From CAIVAT01 sp964525995 (lineage in GTDB: Bacteria; Bacteroidota; Bacteroidia; Bacteroidales; FEN-979), in assembly GCA_964525995.1 (NCBI GenBank), contig CAZGIM010000009.1:1-64000 (forward strand): DNA of 64,000 nucleotides. Direction: 5' to 3'. How positions within the stretch are numbered: the first letter of the stretch is position 1; each line of letters starts with the position of its first letter. The notes beneath the pieces are model-generated. The model made no database searches and was not told where the DNA came from. It saw only the letters and a list, made by a program, of their open reading frames with translations. Positions 34,247 through 44,400 of the stretch are shown in pieces. Both the position numbers and the translations under genes were made by a program.

Positions 34247-36421
34247 TTAATTAACAGGTGTTCCTGGATCTAGTAAAAGCTTCCATCTGGTTATTGCCTT
34301 ACAATAATCACTAATATTTAAAGTTCCAGTATTGTAAATAAATGTGCTTGTTCCGCCTGTGTATGGGTCTGTCATGCACCAGATTCCTTCCCATAGTTCT
34401 GCACCTATTGTGCCAGTAGGTGCGCTTGGAGGGTATGTGGATGTTGATGCTTTCATAATTAAAGTTCCATTATATGATCCGTTTGTGGTTAATGAGATGT
34501 TGTTTCCTGGTTGTGAGCCTGACTTGAATCTTGTTTCATGAAATTGATTATTTCCACGTGCAATTATTTGTTGCCAAATTGTTGAATTATAACTTGATTC
34601 TCTTGTTATAACAAATCCTGGGAGTAAACTATCTCCGTTTGCTAGGAATGGAATAACATTGACTTGTTTTTCAAGTTCAGTTTGAACTCTATCCTGGTCT
34701 GCAGTTGGAATTGGATTATTTGTTGCTATATCCCAAGTATCTATTACGAAGTATAGTGGTCTTGCGGTTGTTACGTCTACGAATTTAGTCATGTATCCTG
34801 GTGGTGCTCTACACATCATTTCAAATGTTAAGATGTGTGAACTTCCAGACATTTTGGTTTGATCTAATGTAATTGAGTCAGTCATGTTTCTCGGATCTAG
34901 ACATTTTTTAGGGACTAAATACATTTGCATATTATCTGGCATGTTTGCGATTGCAATATTTACGTTTCCTGGATGAATATATTGTCCGGGAATATTTTCT
35001 TTTTCGTTTTGGAAGATGTTCGCTTCATATCTTTGTTGGTGGATTTTTCTTCCGATCATCCATTCGAGGAATTTTGGGTTTGCGATTGTGTCTGGGATTA
35101 ATGTTAGTGAGTCGGAGAATGTTTCGTATTCTGTTCTGTTGATTGTGATTATTCCGTTGTTTGCTGGGAAGTTTATTATTGTGCCGTCTTTGAATTTTAC
35201 TTTAAGAGTGTAGTATGTTGCGATGTTGCTTTGGCCTGGGGCTACTGCTAGTCCGTTTACGTCGAAGATGTTTAGTGTTTTGTTGATTGTTTGTGATTCT
35301 TGCATTACTGTGTCGTTTACGGTTGCGCTTTGAGCGGGTACTAGTTTGAAGTTTGGTACGTATCCTGCCGGGGGCGTAAAGTTCATCCTGAGCGTAGTTG
35401 TATAATTGCTCGTTTTTAAAACACCTTTATGTCCCGATGTCGGGGTTGTACTTATACTGGGATCGAAATCTGAGGCAGCCAATTGCAGTACTTTGGCTGT
35501 GTGTGTTTTTTGTCCGTCTGTCACCTGAACCAGCTTGATTCCCGGTGCGCCAAGACCTGTGATTGTTATTTTGTTATCTCCTTCGGCGAGACTTACTTCT
35601 TGGTTGTATAGTTGTTTTCCTGTTACGTCAAAGACGCTAATTTTGTAATTGTCTTGGTTTAGTACTGTTAGTTCTAAGTTGGCTTCGTTCATTACGGGGT
35701 TTCCGAGAACTACCATTTCTGAATTTCTGTTGGTTTTTTCATCAAGGCCTACTGGTAGAACTGTTAATTGGTATTGTCCGGTTCCTTGTGCGGTTGATGT
35801 GTTTCCGAGGAAAATCATTCCATTAGTATCATAAACTGCCACATCGGTCACCGGGAAATTGTTCGTAGGAGCGCTCCAGACTGTTCCTTGAAGTGTAATT
35901 GGAGACAAAAGTCCAGAATTGATATCCTTATTGGCAAAAACGGCTTTAACAGGATGTTCCGGGACAGGTCCCCTCATCTCTGCGGCAAAGGGATCTGTCT
36001 GCCGGATGCCTGCCATGACGGCAAATGCTGGATGGTTGCCGGGTGCTATGGCGTCTGCCGGCCGGTTGCCAGCAATTGCGGCGCCTGCGCTGCCTGCCAG
36101 ACCCGAAAGCAGCAGAAGCGCGAACACCGTGAACACATCCAGGGCCAGGCTCAGCCGCCGGCCATGCCTCACCCTGATGTCGGTACAGTCGATCGGCGCG
36201 GTAATGCCGCTTGCCCCTTCGGTAAACATACCATAAAGAAGGCCAGGACGACGCTGAAGCCGGTGTTCGATCAGGTTGATTCGAAACAGCATCTTCAGCC
36301 GACTGTCGCGTGCCGCGTCACGTGACCTGAAAAACGGGTTTAAACCACGGTGAATATGACTGTTTACCGGCGCATCAATGTGCGGGCGCATGGAATGGCC
36401 GGGGATGGTTCTGTTTTTCAT
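34247..36421 (-). CDS. hypothetical protein of mosaic composition with an internal sorting-domain-like segment
   Basis: A 724-residue open frame. Residues 1-150 are GC-rich and basic or His-rich with one membrane helix (about 92-117). From about residue 180 to the end the DNA is AT-rich and codon choice changes: arginine is mostly AGA, whereas neighbours favour CGG and CGC. Residues 239-313 (LGNPVMNEANLELTVL to HTAKVLQL) look like a T9SS type A sorting domain, but it is internal, with over 400 residues after it. The remainder has tandem-like segments (RMNFTPPAGYVPNFK, MMCRAPPGYMTKF). No enzyme motif is recognised. The start is uncertain. It may be acquired DNA or a fusion. Confidence 0.55.
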   Translation of the reverse strand: MKNRTIPGHSMRPHIDAPVNSHIHRGLNPFFRSRDAARDSRLKMLFRINLIEHRLQRRPGLLYGMFTEGASGITAPIDCTDIRVRHGRRLSLALDVFTVFALLLLSGLAGSAGAAIAGNRPADAIAPGNHPAFAVMAGIRQTDPFAAEMRGPVPEHPVKAVFANKDINSGLLSPITLQGTVWSAPTNNFPVTDVAVYDTNGMIFLGNTSTAQGTGQYQLTVLPVGLDEKTNRNSEMVVLGNPVMNEANLELTVLNQDNYKISVFDVTGKQLYNQEVSLAEGDNKITITGLGAPGIKLVQVTDGQKTHTAKVLQLAASDFDPSISTTPTSGHKGVLKTSNYTTTLRMNFTPPAGYVPNFKLVPAQSATVNDTVMQESQTINKTLNIFDVNGLAVAPGQSNIATYYTLKVKFKDGTIINFPANNGIITINRTEYETFSDSLTLIPDTIANPKFLEWMIGRKIHQQRYEANIFQNEKENIPGQYIHPGNVNIAIANMPDNMQMYLVPKKCLDPRNMTDSITLDQTKMSGSSHILTFEMMCRAPPGYMTKFVDVTTARPLYFVIDTWDIATNNPIPTADQDRVQTELEKQVNVIPFLANGDSLLPGFVITRESSYNSTIWQQIIARGNNQFHETRFKSGSQPGNNISLTTNGSYNGTLIMKASTSTYPPSAPTGTIGAELWEGIWCMTDPYTGGTSTFIYNTGTLNISDYCKAITRWKLLLDPGTPVN

Positions 36422-36532
36422 CTGCAGACAATTAATAAGTGAAAGCGGATTAAGTCAATAAAGATATTATTTTTCGGGAATGGCAATGATCGATCTGCTG
36501 CACGAATTGGCGCCTGAAGCCCCATTCCTCAT

Positions 36533-37780
36533 TTAGTATAAAAACCCAAACAGCCATAAAGGTATCACATTGCCGTATCCGGTTTCGATACCATCCAGAG
36601 CCCTGTACGCGTCGGCCTGGTTTTCTATCTGTTTTCCCTTTTTATTTCTGCCTCCCACCTCGAATGTCCATCTCTTATCCACAAAAAAATCGGCGGTATC
36701 GCTTTTTTCCGGTCTGTGGAAAACTTTAACCTGATTATGAAAAAACGTTTCGCGAACCGTACCCGTTTCGGGTTTCATATCAAAGCATTGCATCAGGTTG
36801 GTATTATCCAGGTATATTTTTTCAGGTTTGCGAAATAGCTGGTTTCCCGTAGCATTCCGCGAAAGCAGTGCGATCAGTTCAGCCTTGTCGAGATAATGCA
36901 GGTATTTTAACAGTGTACGCTGATCGGTGATGTTCAATGCCTGACCCGACCTGGTAAGGTTGATGGTATAGGGAGCGCTTCCGGCAATGATGGATAAAAG
37001 CTTTTTAAGTTTAACTGTCGTGTCGAACGGGATGGCTGTAACCGCCGGGATATCCGACTCGAGAATGACGGTGATGACATCCTGCAAACGTGTAAGATAC
37101 ATTTCGGGCGCTTCCTTAAAAAAAGGATAATAACCATGTGACAGATATTCACCGAAAGCAGGAATGACCTTTATCCGGAAGGCAACTTCCTGGCTTATCC
37201 GCACGTGGTCAGAAAGAATCTCCTCGAGCGTGAAAGGCTGAATATCGGCCAGTTCTCTGAATTTAAGAAATTCACGGAACGAAAGTCCCGGCAAATGATA
37301 TACCTGTCGCCGCCGGCTCAGATCTCCTTTCCCTTTATGAAGCTTCAGTATAGAGGAACCTGAATAAACGATGTGTAATGCCGGATAACGATCGTATATG
37401 TTTTTAATTTCGGCCGACCAATCATGCCCGCTGAACTTGGGGGGATATTTATGGACCTCGTCAATGAACAAATATTGACCACCGAATTTAACAAACAGAT
37501 CAGCCGTTTCCACGATAGTCCGGGAAAAAAACAGGATATCATCGAGCGAAACATACAAAGCCTGATTCGGGCTGAGCTGATTCAGTTCCCCGGCTTTTTG
37601 CAGCATCATGGTGGTTTTACCCACTCCCCTGGGGCCAAAGATCTCAGTAAGCCTTCCCTCCCAGTGAATTGTCTGAAAAAGAAACCGATGTATACTCACC
37701 GGTACCGACCTGATCCGCTGATTGCTCAGCTCGAAAAGATCCGACATCTGACGGTCAGAAAAATGTTGCTGTTTGATCAT
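36533..37780 (-). CDS. AAA+ ATPase of the DUF4143-type (ATP-binding, nuclease-like C-terminus)
   Basis: A 415-residue protein. Walker A is FGPRGVGKTTMM (near residues 48-57), Walker B QYLFIDEVHKYP, and IVYSGSSILKLHKG fits sensor 1. The middle (LSRRRQVYHLPGLSFREFLKF) matches the family pattern R---Y-LPGLSFREYL. The C-terminal part includes the DUF4143-type end, DFFVDKRWTFEVGGRNKKGKQI, with spacing reminiscent of restriction-like nuclease folds. These ATPases are common, patchily distributed accessory genes of unknown role in Bacteroidetes and archaea. A perfect palindrome overlaps the promoter, suggesting it is repressed. Nothing next to it suggests a partner. Confidence 0.8.
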   Translation of the reverse strand: MIKQQHFSDRQMSDLFELSNQRIRSVPVSIHRFLFQTIHWEGRLTEIFGPRGVGKTTMMLQKAGELNQLSPNQALYVSLDDILFFSRTIVETADLFVKFGGQYLFIDEVHKYPPKFSGHDWSAEIKNIYDRYPALHIVYSGSSILKLHKGKGDLSRRRQVYHLPGLSFREFLKFRELADIQPFTLEEILSDHVRISQEVAFRIKVIPAFGEYLSHGYYPFFKEAPEMYLTRLQDVITVILESDIPAVTAIPFDTTVKLKKLLSIIAGSAPYTINLTRSGQALNITDQRTLLKYLHYLDKAELIALLSRNATGNQLFRKPEKIYLDNTNLMQCFDMKPETGTVRETFFHNQVKVFHRPEKSDTADFFVDKRWTFEVGGRNKKGKQIENQADAYRALDGIETGYGNVIPLWLFGFLY

Positions 37781-37804
37781 AGACCTGAAATGATATCCTT
37801 AGCA

Positions 37805-37812
37805 CAAATATA
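37805..37812 (-). promoter_or_regulatory. -7 promoter element of the AAA ATPase gene
   Basis: Reads TATATTTG on the minus strand, exact TAnnTTTG, 25 bases before ATG 37780. The palindrome begins 3 bases upstream of it. Confidence 0.5.
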
Positions 37813-37815
37813 CAA

Positions 37816-37837
37816 ATTATGTAATACATTACATAAT
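37816..37837. promoter_or_regulatory. perfect palindromic operator candidate
   Basis: ATTATGTAAT and ATTACATAAT form perfect 10-bp arms around a 2-base spacer, directly upstream of the -7 element of the ATPase gene. This is where a repressor dimer would block RNA polymerase. No regulator gene adjoins it. The rest of the gap to 38098 shows no gene. Confidence 0.5.
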
Positions 37838-38098
37838 ATATCACATAAATCATGGAATAGAATACAAAAAAAGCGGGTTATGCAATCGATCTGTTCCAAA
37901 AGGACCAGATGCTTTCGCCACGATTTTCCTGATAATCTCCGGGTCGGAAATCGAAGAGAATGTCCAAATTAATTAATACCAACTAATGTTTCAAGCCTCG
38001 ATAAAGAAAATGCAGGCTTGATTTACCAGAAATTTTCAATGCCATGATCCGCCTGTGGTTACCGGTATTAAAAAATAAAATCAAAACAGTTTTTTAGT

Positions 38099-40774
38099 CT
38101 ACCCGCACTTCGAGTAGCCACAGCTCTTGCATACCAGGCAACCCTCCTGGTAAACCAGTCCGTTCTCGTCATTACACTTGGGACAGGCGTGTTCGGCAGC
38201 CTTGGTACCGTCGGGAATAAATTTTTTCAGGGCGCGCTCGACCCCGTTTTTCCAGGTATTGATGGAATCGACCTCGAAATGCAGTTTGGAGATGATGTTG
38301 ACCACGAATGGCAATGGCATTCCATGACGCAGAATACCCGAGATCAGCTTGGCATAGTTCCAGTACTCCTTATTGAAGGAACGCGACAGTCCTTCGATAG
38401 TGATCTTGTACCCCTGCCGGTCCTCGAACTGAAAATCGTATCGTGAGGAGACGCCGTCGGGACGGGTCTTCACAATCCACCCTTTCTGTACCCAGGTCGG
38501 GATCCAGAAATCCTCTGCAACTCCGGTAAATATCTCGTAAGGGCGTCCGTTCAGACTACCCACGACAGCGACCCATTTCTCATGGTCGTTCTGAAAGCGG
38601 ACGATATCGGCAATAAGCCGGTCGGGGCGGTGCGGAGCCCGTGTTTCCTTGAATTCATCGGCCTCCTCTTTTTTCTTCTTCTCTTTATTTTCATTATTGA
38701 CCAGTACACCGGCCCGGGAACCATCACGATAAACCGTCATCCCCTTGCACCCCACTTTCCATGCTGTCTCATAAATAGTACCGATCAATTCCTCTTTGGT
38801 GTCGTTGGGCACATTGACGGTAACGCTGATGGAGTGATCAACCCACTTCTGTACGGCGCCCTGCATCTTCACCTTGGCAACCCAGTCAACATCGTTGGCG
38901 GTGGCTTTATAGAACGGCGATTTCTTGATGATCTCCTTTAAATCTTTATCCTCCATCCGGGAGATTTCATCCACATTGAAGCCGTTTGCGGTCAGCCAGG
39001 TGACGAAATTATGGTGAAAAACATTATACTCCTCCCAGGTGTCGCCAACCTCATCTTTAAAGGTGACCTTAACATTTTTATCATTGGGATTGACCTTTCT
39101 GCGGCGCTTGTACGACACGGCAAAGACCGGTTCCAGCCCCGAAGTGGTCTGTGTCAGGATGCTTACCGATCCGGTGGGCGCGATGGTCAGCATCGCAACA
39201 TTACGGCGGCCCGATTTCAGCATATCTTCATACACATCGGGCGCCGATTCACGGATTCGCTGGATAAAGGGGTTATTCCGTTCTCTTTCGGAATTGTAAA
39301 TAGGGAACGGACCCCGTTCGCGGGCCAGGATCACCGATGAACGATAGGCTTCAATGGCTAAGATTTTATGCACTTCGACCGAGAAGTCGGTGGCTTCATC
39401 TGATCCATAACGGGTACCTAATGATGCGAGCATATCACCTTCGGCGGTGATTCCGAATCCCGTACGCCTCCCCTGGATGGCTTTTTTCTTGATATTCAGC
39501 CACATGTTCCGCTCGCGGGCTTTGATTTCATCATTTTCCGGGTCGGCCTCAATCTTGGCTAAAATACGGTCGATCTTTTCCAGCTCCAGGTCGATGATGT
39601 CGTCCATGATGCGCTGGGCCTTATGTACATGTGAGATAAAGAGTTCTGAATCGAAACTTGCTTCGGCAGTAAAAGGTTTGTCAACATAATTATACAGGTT
39701 GATCGCCAAAAGCCGGCAACTGTCGTAGGTGCACAGGGGAATCTCACCGCAGGGATTGGTCGAAATGGTACGAAAACCCAGATCGGCATAACAATCGGGA
39801 ATCGATTCACGGATAATCGTATCCCAGAAAAGAATTCCGGGTTCTGCTGATTTCCAGGCATTGTGGACGATCTTGCTCCACAGGGTACGGGCATGAATGT
39901 TCTTTGTGACCGCCGGCTGATCGGAATCAACGGGAAAGTGCTGAACAAAATCACGGTTATCCACCACGGCACGCATAAATTCATCGGTTATCTTAACCGA
40001 GATATTTGCGCCGGTTACTTTCCCTGCTTCGAGCTTGGCATCGATGAAATGTTCCGCGTCGGGATGGACCACAGAGATGCTCAACATCAGCGCCCCGCGA
40101 CGGCCTTCCTGGGCAACTTCGCGGGTCGAATTGGAATAGCGTTCCATGAACGGGACAATACCGGTCGAAGTAAGCGCTGAATTTTTTACCACGCTGTTTT
40201 TAGGCCTTATGTGCGACAGGTCGTGTCCTACTCCTCCCCTTCGCTTCATCAACTGCACCTGCTCTTCGTCGGTTTTCATGATCGCTCCGTAGGAATCGGA
40301 TGCCCCTTCATTGCCAATGACAAAGCAGTTTGAAAGCGACCCGATCTGAAAATCATTACCAATCCCGGCCATCGGACTGCCCTGCGGAATGATGTACCTG
40401 AAATTACGCATCAGCTCGAACAATTCCTCCTCACTCATAGGATTGGGATACTTCTTTTCGATTCGCGCAATCTCTTTGGCAATACGGCGATGCATATCGT
40501 CGGGTGTAAGCTCAAAAAGTTGACCTTCCGAGTTTTTCAGTGCATATTTATTAGCCCAGACATTTGCGGCAAGACTGTCACCATTAAAATAGGCGGTCGA
40601 TTTTTCAATCACTTCTGCAAATGAATAGGTGGGTCGTTTCTGTTCCTCAGTTTTTTTATCTTTCATCTCGTACTCTTCAATCGAAACTTTCGGACGGATT
40701 CTTTTCGCAAGAACGTCTTTATAATAGTCAGTTTTCCGATCTACTTCTGAATTAATCACGGGGTTATTTTCCAT
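38099..40774 (-). CDS. nrdJ: adenosylcobalamin-dependent (class II) ribonucleoside-diphosphate reductase
   Basis: An 891-residue enzyme that reduces ribonucleotides to deoxyribonucleotides with a radical generated from adenosylcobalamin. The active site loop is NPCGEIPL (Asn340, Cys342, Glu344). Substrate-site cysteine appears in LSNCFVIG near residue 150, and the TAPTGS-like loop is IAPTGSVSILTQTTSGLEPVF. The C-terminus has a zinc-ribbon-like tail with CPKC and CKSCGYSKCG, typical of the long NrdJ group, which also supplies the re-reducing cysteines. No class I NrdAB is seen here. A distant promoter candidate lies at 40950. No cobalamin riboswitch was found in the leader. Confidence 0.95.
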   Translation of the reverse strand: MENNPVINSEVDRKTDYYKDVLAKRIRPKVSIEEYEMKDKKTEEQKRPTYSFAEVIEKSTAYFNGDSLAANVWANKYALKNSEGQLFELTPDDMHRRIAKEIARIEKKYPNPMSEEELFELMRNFRYIIPQGSPMAGIGNDFQIGSLSNCFVIGNEGASDSYGAIMKTDEEQVQLMKRRGGVGHDLSHIRPKNSVVKNSALTSTGIVPFMERYSNSTREVAQEGRRGALMLSISVVHPDAEHFIDAKLEAGKVTGANISVKITDEFMRAVVDNRDFVQHFPVDSDQPAVTKNIHARTLWSKIVHNAWKSAEPGILFWDTIIRESIPDCYADLGFRTISTNPCGEIPLCTYDSCRLLAINLYNYVDKPFTAEASFDSELFISHVHKAQRIMDDIIDLELEKIDRILAKIEADPENDEIKARERNMWLNIKKKAIQGRRTGFGITAEGDMLASLGTRYGSDEATDFSVEVHKILAIEAYRSSVILARERGPFPIYNSERERNNPFIQRIRESAPDVYEDMLKSGRRNVAMLTIAPTGSVSILTQTTSGLEPVFAVSYKRRRKVNPNDKNVKVTFKDEVGDTWEEYNVFHHNFVTWLTANGFNVDEISRMEDKDLKEIIKKSPFYKATANDVDWVAKVKMQGAVQKWVDHSISVTVNVPNDTKEELIGTIYETAWKVGCKGMTVYRDGSRAGVLVNNENKEKKKKEEADEFKETRAPHRPDRLIADIVRFQNDHEKWVAVVGSLNGRPYEIFTGVAEDFWIPTWVQKGWIVKTRPDGVSSRYDFQFEDRQGYKITIEGLSRSFNKEYWNYAKLISGILRHGMPLPFVVNIISKLHFEVDSINTWKNGVERALKKFIPDGTKAAEHACPKCNDENGLVYQEGCLVCKSCGYSKCG

Positions 40775-40949
40775 GCATGAACAAGGTTATCGGTTATGAT
40801 TGTAATCTTTCCTAACTGATTGATGATCAACAATTTTCAGAAAGTTTTCTGGAATATTTTTAAAGGAGCAATTTACAACGAAGAACGGGTTTACTACAAT
40901 TTAGTTATTAACACAATCTTAATATTTAAAGTTAATAGACTGAATTAAA

Positions 40950-40957
40950 CAAACATA
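40950..40957 (-). promoter_or_regulatory. nrdJ: possible -7 element for nrdJ
   Basis: Reads TATGTTTG on the minus strand, exact TAnnTTTG, but 175 bases upstream of ATG 40774. It implies a long leader. AT-rich surroundings raise the chance of a random match. Confidence 0.25.
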
Positions 40958-40991
40958 TACTTTAATAATTCCCGATCCCTGCGACAGTCCT

Positions 40992-41438
40992 TTATTTGGT
41001 GATGCCGGAGGTTTGCCAGATGAGTTTTTTCCCGAATCCGAGCCGGTTGTCGGTCATTTTAAAATAATCGGGCTCCAGAAGCCAAAGGTGCAGCGCCGGA
41101 GCGAGTCTTGCGATCGGGAATCGCTTCAGGTAGGCGGCTTTATAAATTTTATCATCCGGTTCGGTCAGGAGAATTATGACCCCGGTGAGCTGGATTCCGC
41201 GGATTCTTCCCACGATCTTCGTTTCAAGGGCTATGGTTCCGGCGACATGAAAATTTCCTCCGTCAATCACATCCCTGACATGCCGGGTATCGGGATCGGA
41301 GGTATAAACAAAGCGGTTTTCATCCGGCAGGTAAGCATAGAAGCAAGTGGCGCACCAGGGGCGGTCATCGCGAGTGACGGCGAGCGTCATAATATGGTGT
41401 TCACCAATAAACCTGGTTATACGATCGGGAATATCCAT
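40992..41438 (-). CDS. pyridoxamine 5'-phosphate oxidase-fold protein (YhbP-like)
   Basis: A 148-residue protein with the split-barrel flavin-binding fold. It opens RITRFIGEHHIMTLAVTRDDRPWCATCFYA, followed by RFVYTSDPDTRHVRDVIDGGNFHVAGTIA and VGRIRGIQLTG. This matches the YhbP/general stress group, whose ligand is FMN, F420 or heme-like; the specific one cannot be told here. The ATG overlaps the stop of the upstream propeller/barrel gene (TAATG), so it is translated by coupling with that gene. It is likely cytosolic. Confidence 0.8.
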   Translation of the reverse strand: MDIPDRITRFIGEHHIMTLAVTRDDRPWCATCFYAYLPDENRFVYTSDPDTRHVRDVIDGGNFHVAGTIALETKIVGRIRGIQLTGVIILLTEPDDKIYKAAYLKRFPIARLAPALHLWLLEPDYFKMTDNRLGFGKKLIWQTSGITK

Positions 41439-44400
41439 TAAAAATCGAGGCTGAGTGAAAAATAGAAAATCGGTTTTTTAATCCTTCCGTCTTCAACTCC
41501 CCAAGCCAGGTCGCCCCGCAGAAAATAACCGAACAGCCGGGTTCTGGCGCCAAAACCAAATCCCTCTACAACCGGATCCTTCTGCATCTCTACCTTTATA
41601 AATAAGGGATTCCGATAAATGTACCGGATAAAGAGTTGGTTGTCGTCCGACCAGGGAGATAGTCCGGTCCATGCAGTTCCTATATCGCCAAATGCCACCA
41701 GTTGAAAGTTGTTGATAAAATCGGACCGGATGGGACGATTGAACAGGTAGCGAAACAGGGGCCACCTGATTTCACTGTTGATTACAAAGAAACTGTTTCC
41801 GTTTCTGATATTCTGGTCGAAACCTCTCATGTTGGTAGCCAGTGTTTGGAATGCATAATTCTGATCATAAGCCACCTGAGCCTCATTGTCAAATTTCGGG
41901 AAGAGCCAGTTATCGACTCCCCCCATATAGTAAAGTAATTTATTGCTACCCCAGGAGGTGCTGGCTGCAAAGCGGTTGGCCCATATCAACATCCGGTGAA
42001 GCCGTTGATAATTCCTGAAATCGATCCCTACCACAAACACATTCTTTCCTGATGCGTTCACCATTTGATAATACTCACCGAAGATTTTATAGCGCGTTCC
42101 CTGGTAAAGGTTCACGCCCAGGCTGCGCGTATTATCATAGGTTAGCTCTCCCTTGATGCTTCCCCAAAGGGTGTGGATATCGGGTTCGTTCAAATTATAA
42201 AGGTCGGTCGAAAGGTAAACCGCCCGGTCGTAACGGAGCGAGGCGGTACCTTTTATATTAAGTACCGGATTAAAAGGCCAGGTTGCAATGTAGTACAACT
42301 CGTGGATCTTGTGCCTGACCAGTGAGTAATAGCCCGATTCCTCTACGGCCTTCCGGTGAAATACGATCTGATGGTCGAGCCTGTGCTTGTAATTCCCGTA
42401 ACTGAATAAATACTCATTGTTGATCAGGTTGACATTCAGGCGCACCCCACCGCTGATCCGGTAATCCTCCATCAGGTCGGTCACCCCGACCATGAAAAGA
42501 GCATTCAGACCGGGATTGACAAAGTCGGGAGCGCCACTGCCGGTAAAGGGCTGGTAGGCATAATTCAGATAGGTGAAATCAATCTGGGTAACCATCTGAT
42601 CGATATAGTACTCCACATTGTAATTTAACTGCTTGGCTTTTTGATATTTATCGGTAGTATCACGGTCTGTCGGGCCGCGTTCCTTCACCGGCAGAAAGAA
42701 CGACTGATAGGGGGAAAGAAGTTTAGAAATCAGTGAATCACTTGCCATTTCGCGGGAAACACCCTCCCATCCGGTCTGAAGCCGGCTGGTATCGATCTTA
42801 GCTATGATCTGTTCCAATACTTCATGCTGCCTGACCACCGAAAAATGCTTTTTCTCCGAACTCTTGTAAACTTTCTCCTTCCTCAGCGTATCAGTGCGAT
42901 TTTTCAGTTCCTGTATGACGTTTTCATTAATGGATGAACTTTTGCGGAATCCCGGCGCCGGATCTGCCCGCTTCAGATATTTGGGCCGGATCAGATCAGA
43001 GACATACATTTTATAATTCTGGTTGTGAAAGATGACCTGAGCCATCTTCCCGGCTTTAGGCGAGATATCCTGCTCCAGAATGTTCCGGTTGTAATTGGTC
43101 ACCGGGTAAGATTCAGTGAAATACCGGTAGTGGGTAGTGGTGTCAACAAAAGAGATGGCGCTGTCGTACCGTGCCAGATAACGGTTCACGATCCCGTTGT
43201 GATCGCACAGGTACGAAAAATAGTTCTCTCCGTACGGCATGGGCTGAAACTCATGATCCCCTGGCGAATGTGTAAGACGCTGCAAGACAGGCCGCCGGGA
43301 TGAATAATGATAAATGAAGAGATCGTTCCAATAGTCGATTGAATCAATGTTTACCGACTCATTGAACCGGATGGTATCGCTGACCCTGTTGGATGAAAAG
43401 ATGATATCATTCGAATGGTTCAGGAATCTGGGATTCAGATCATTATACATATCACAGGTGATCTGCTCATGCGATCCGGAAGCGATGTTATAAACAAAAA
43501 TGTCTGACTGCCCCTTTTGAACTGCCGACATAACCAGTCGGGTACCATCATCCGAATAGCTCATGTCGAGCACTTTCTGGAAATTCACCAAAATCTGATG
43601 CTCTCTGCTTTTATCATCAAGGTTGTATAAATAGAGCCAGATGCCCCCCTTCCGTTCAACCAGGTAGGCCAGCACCCTACCGCTCGGATGCCAGGCAATC
43701 AGCGGGTAGGTATAATCGGGCCGTTCGGCCAACCGGTATCCGGCCCGGTAAATCCGTTTGCGCTTTCCGGTCTCTGCATCCTGTATAAAAATCTTATAGA
43801 TTCCGAGGTTGTGAGTGGTATAGGCCAGCGCTCCCGAAACCGGATCAATCTTTAAAGAACGATATACCCAGTCGGGCTTTTTGCGTTTATTGACGGGCTG
43901 GTCAGGCAAGGGATCGGCAAGGGAGTCCTGTTGTCCGTACGACTCTTTATTGTAAGCCAGCCAGGCTCTTAACAACTCCTGAAATCCTGTTCCGACAACA
44001 TATTGAAAACCCTTTTCGACATTGCGCGTGATACGGGCCATATAAACAATATTGGGAATCGACGATGGTCCGTATTGCATCTCGGTAAATTTCCAAAGCG
44101 AATGGCCGGCACGGGCAGCATCCAACCCGGTCAGGTTGTTGAATTTATCGAAACGCCTGCTCATAATGGCATCACGGATCTGGTTTTCAAGTTCGGCATC
44201 CCATTTCCGCGAGATATAGGAGATAAGTCCGTTGGTGTACCATTCAGGAACGGTGAAAAGAGTGTTATTCTTGATCTGTGATCCGATCCCGGTACCATAA
44301 ATCATGGTGTTCAGGATCACCTGTGCGATTCCCGCCCTGATCTGCTGATCAAAATGCTCGTAATTGCCGTCAAAAAACAACAGTACCCTTCCTCCGATGA

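Noticed and set aside
35888..36325. 145-codon Cys-containing frame antisense to the mosaic gene
   Set aside because: No start context or family match; GC-rich strand shadow, although the true start of the opposing gene is itself uncertain.
37424..37972. 182-codon frame antisense to the AAA ATPase
   Set aside because: Covers the Walker A and B codons of the ATPase on the opposite strand and lacks any recognisable motif.
40775..40991. Cobalamin riboswitch in front of nrdJ
   Set aside because: No B12-box-like sequence or suitable long paired structure was found in the leader; an AT-rich gap only.
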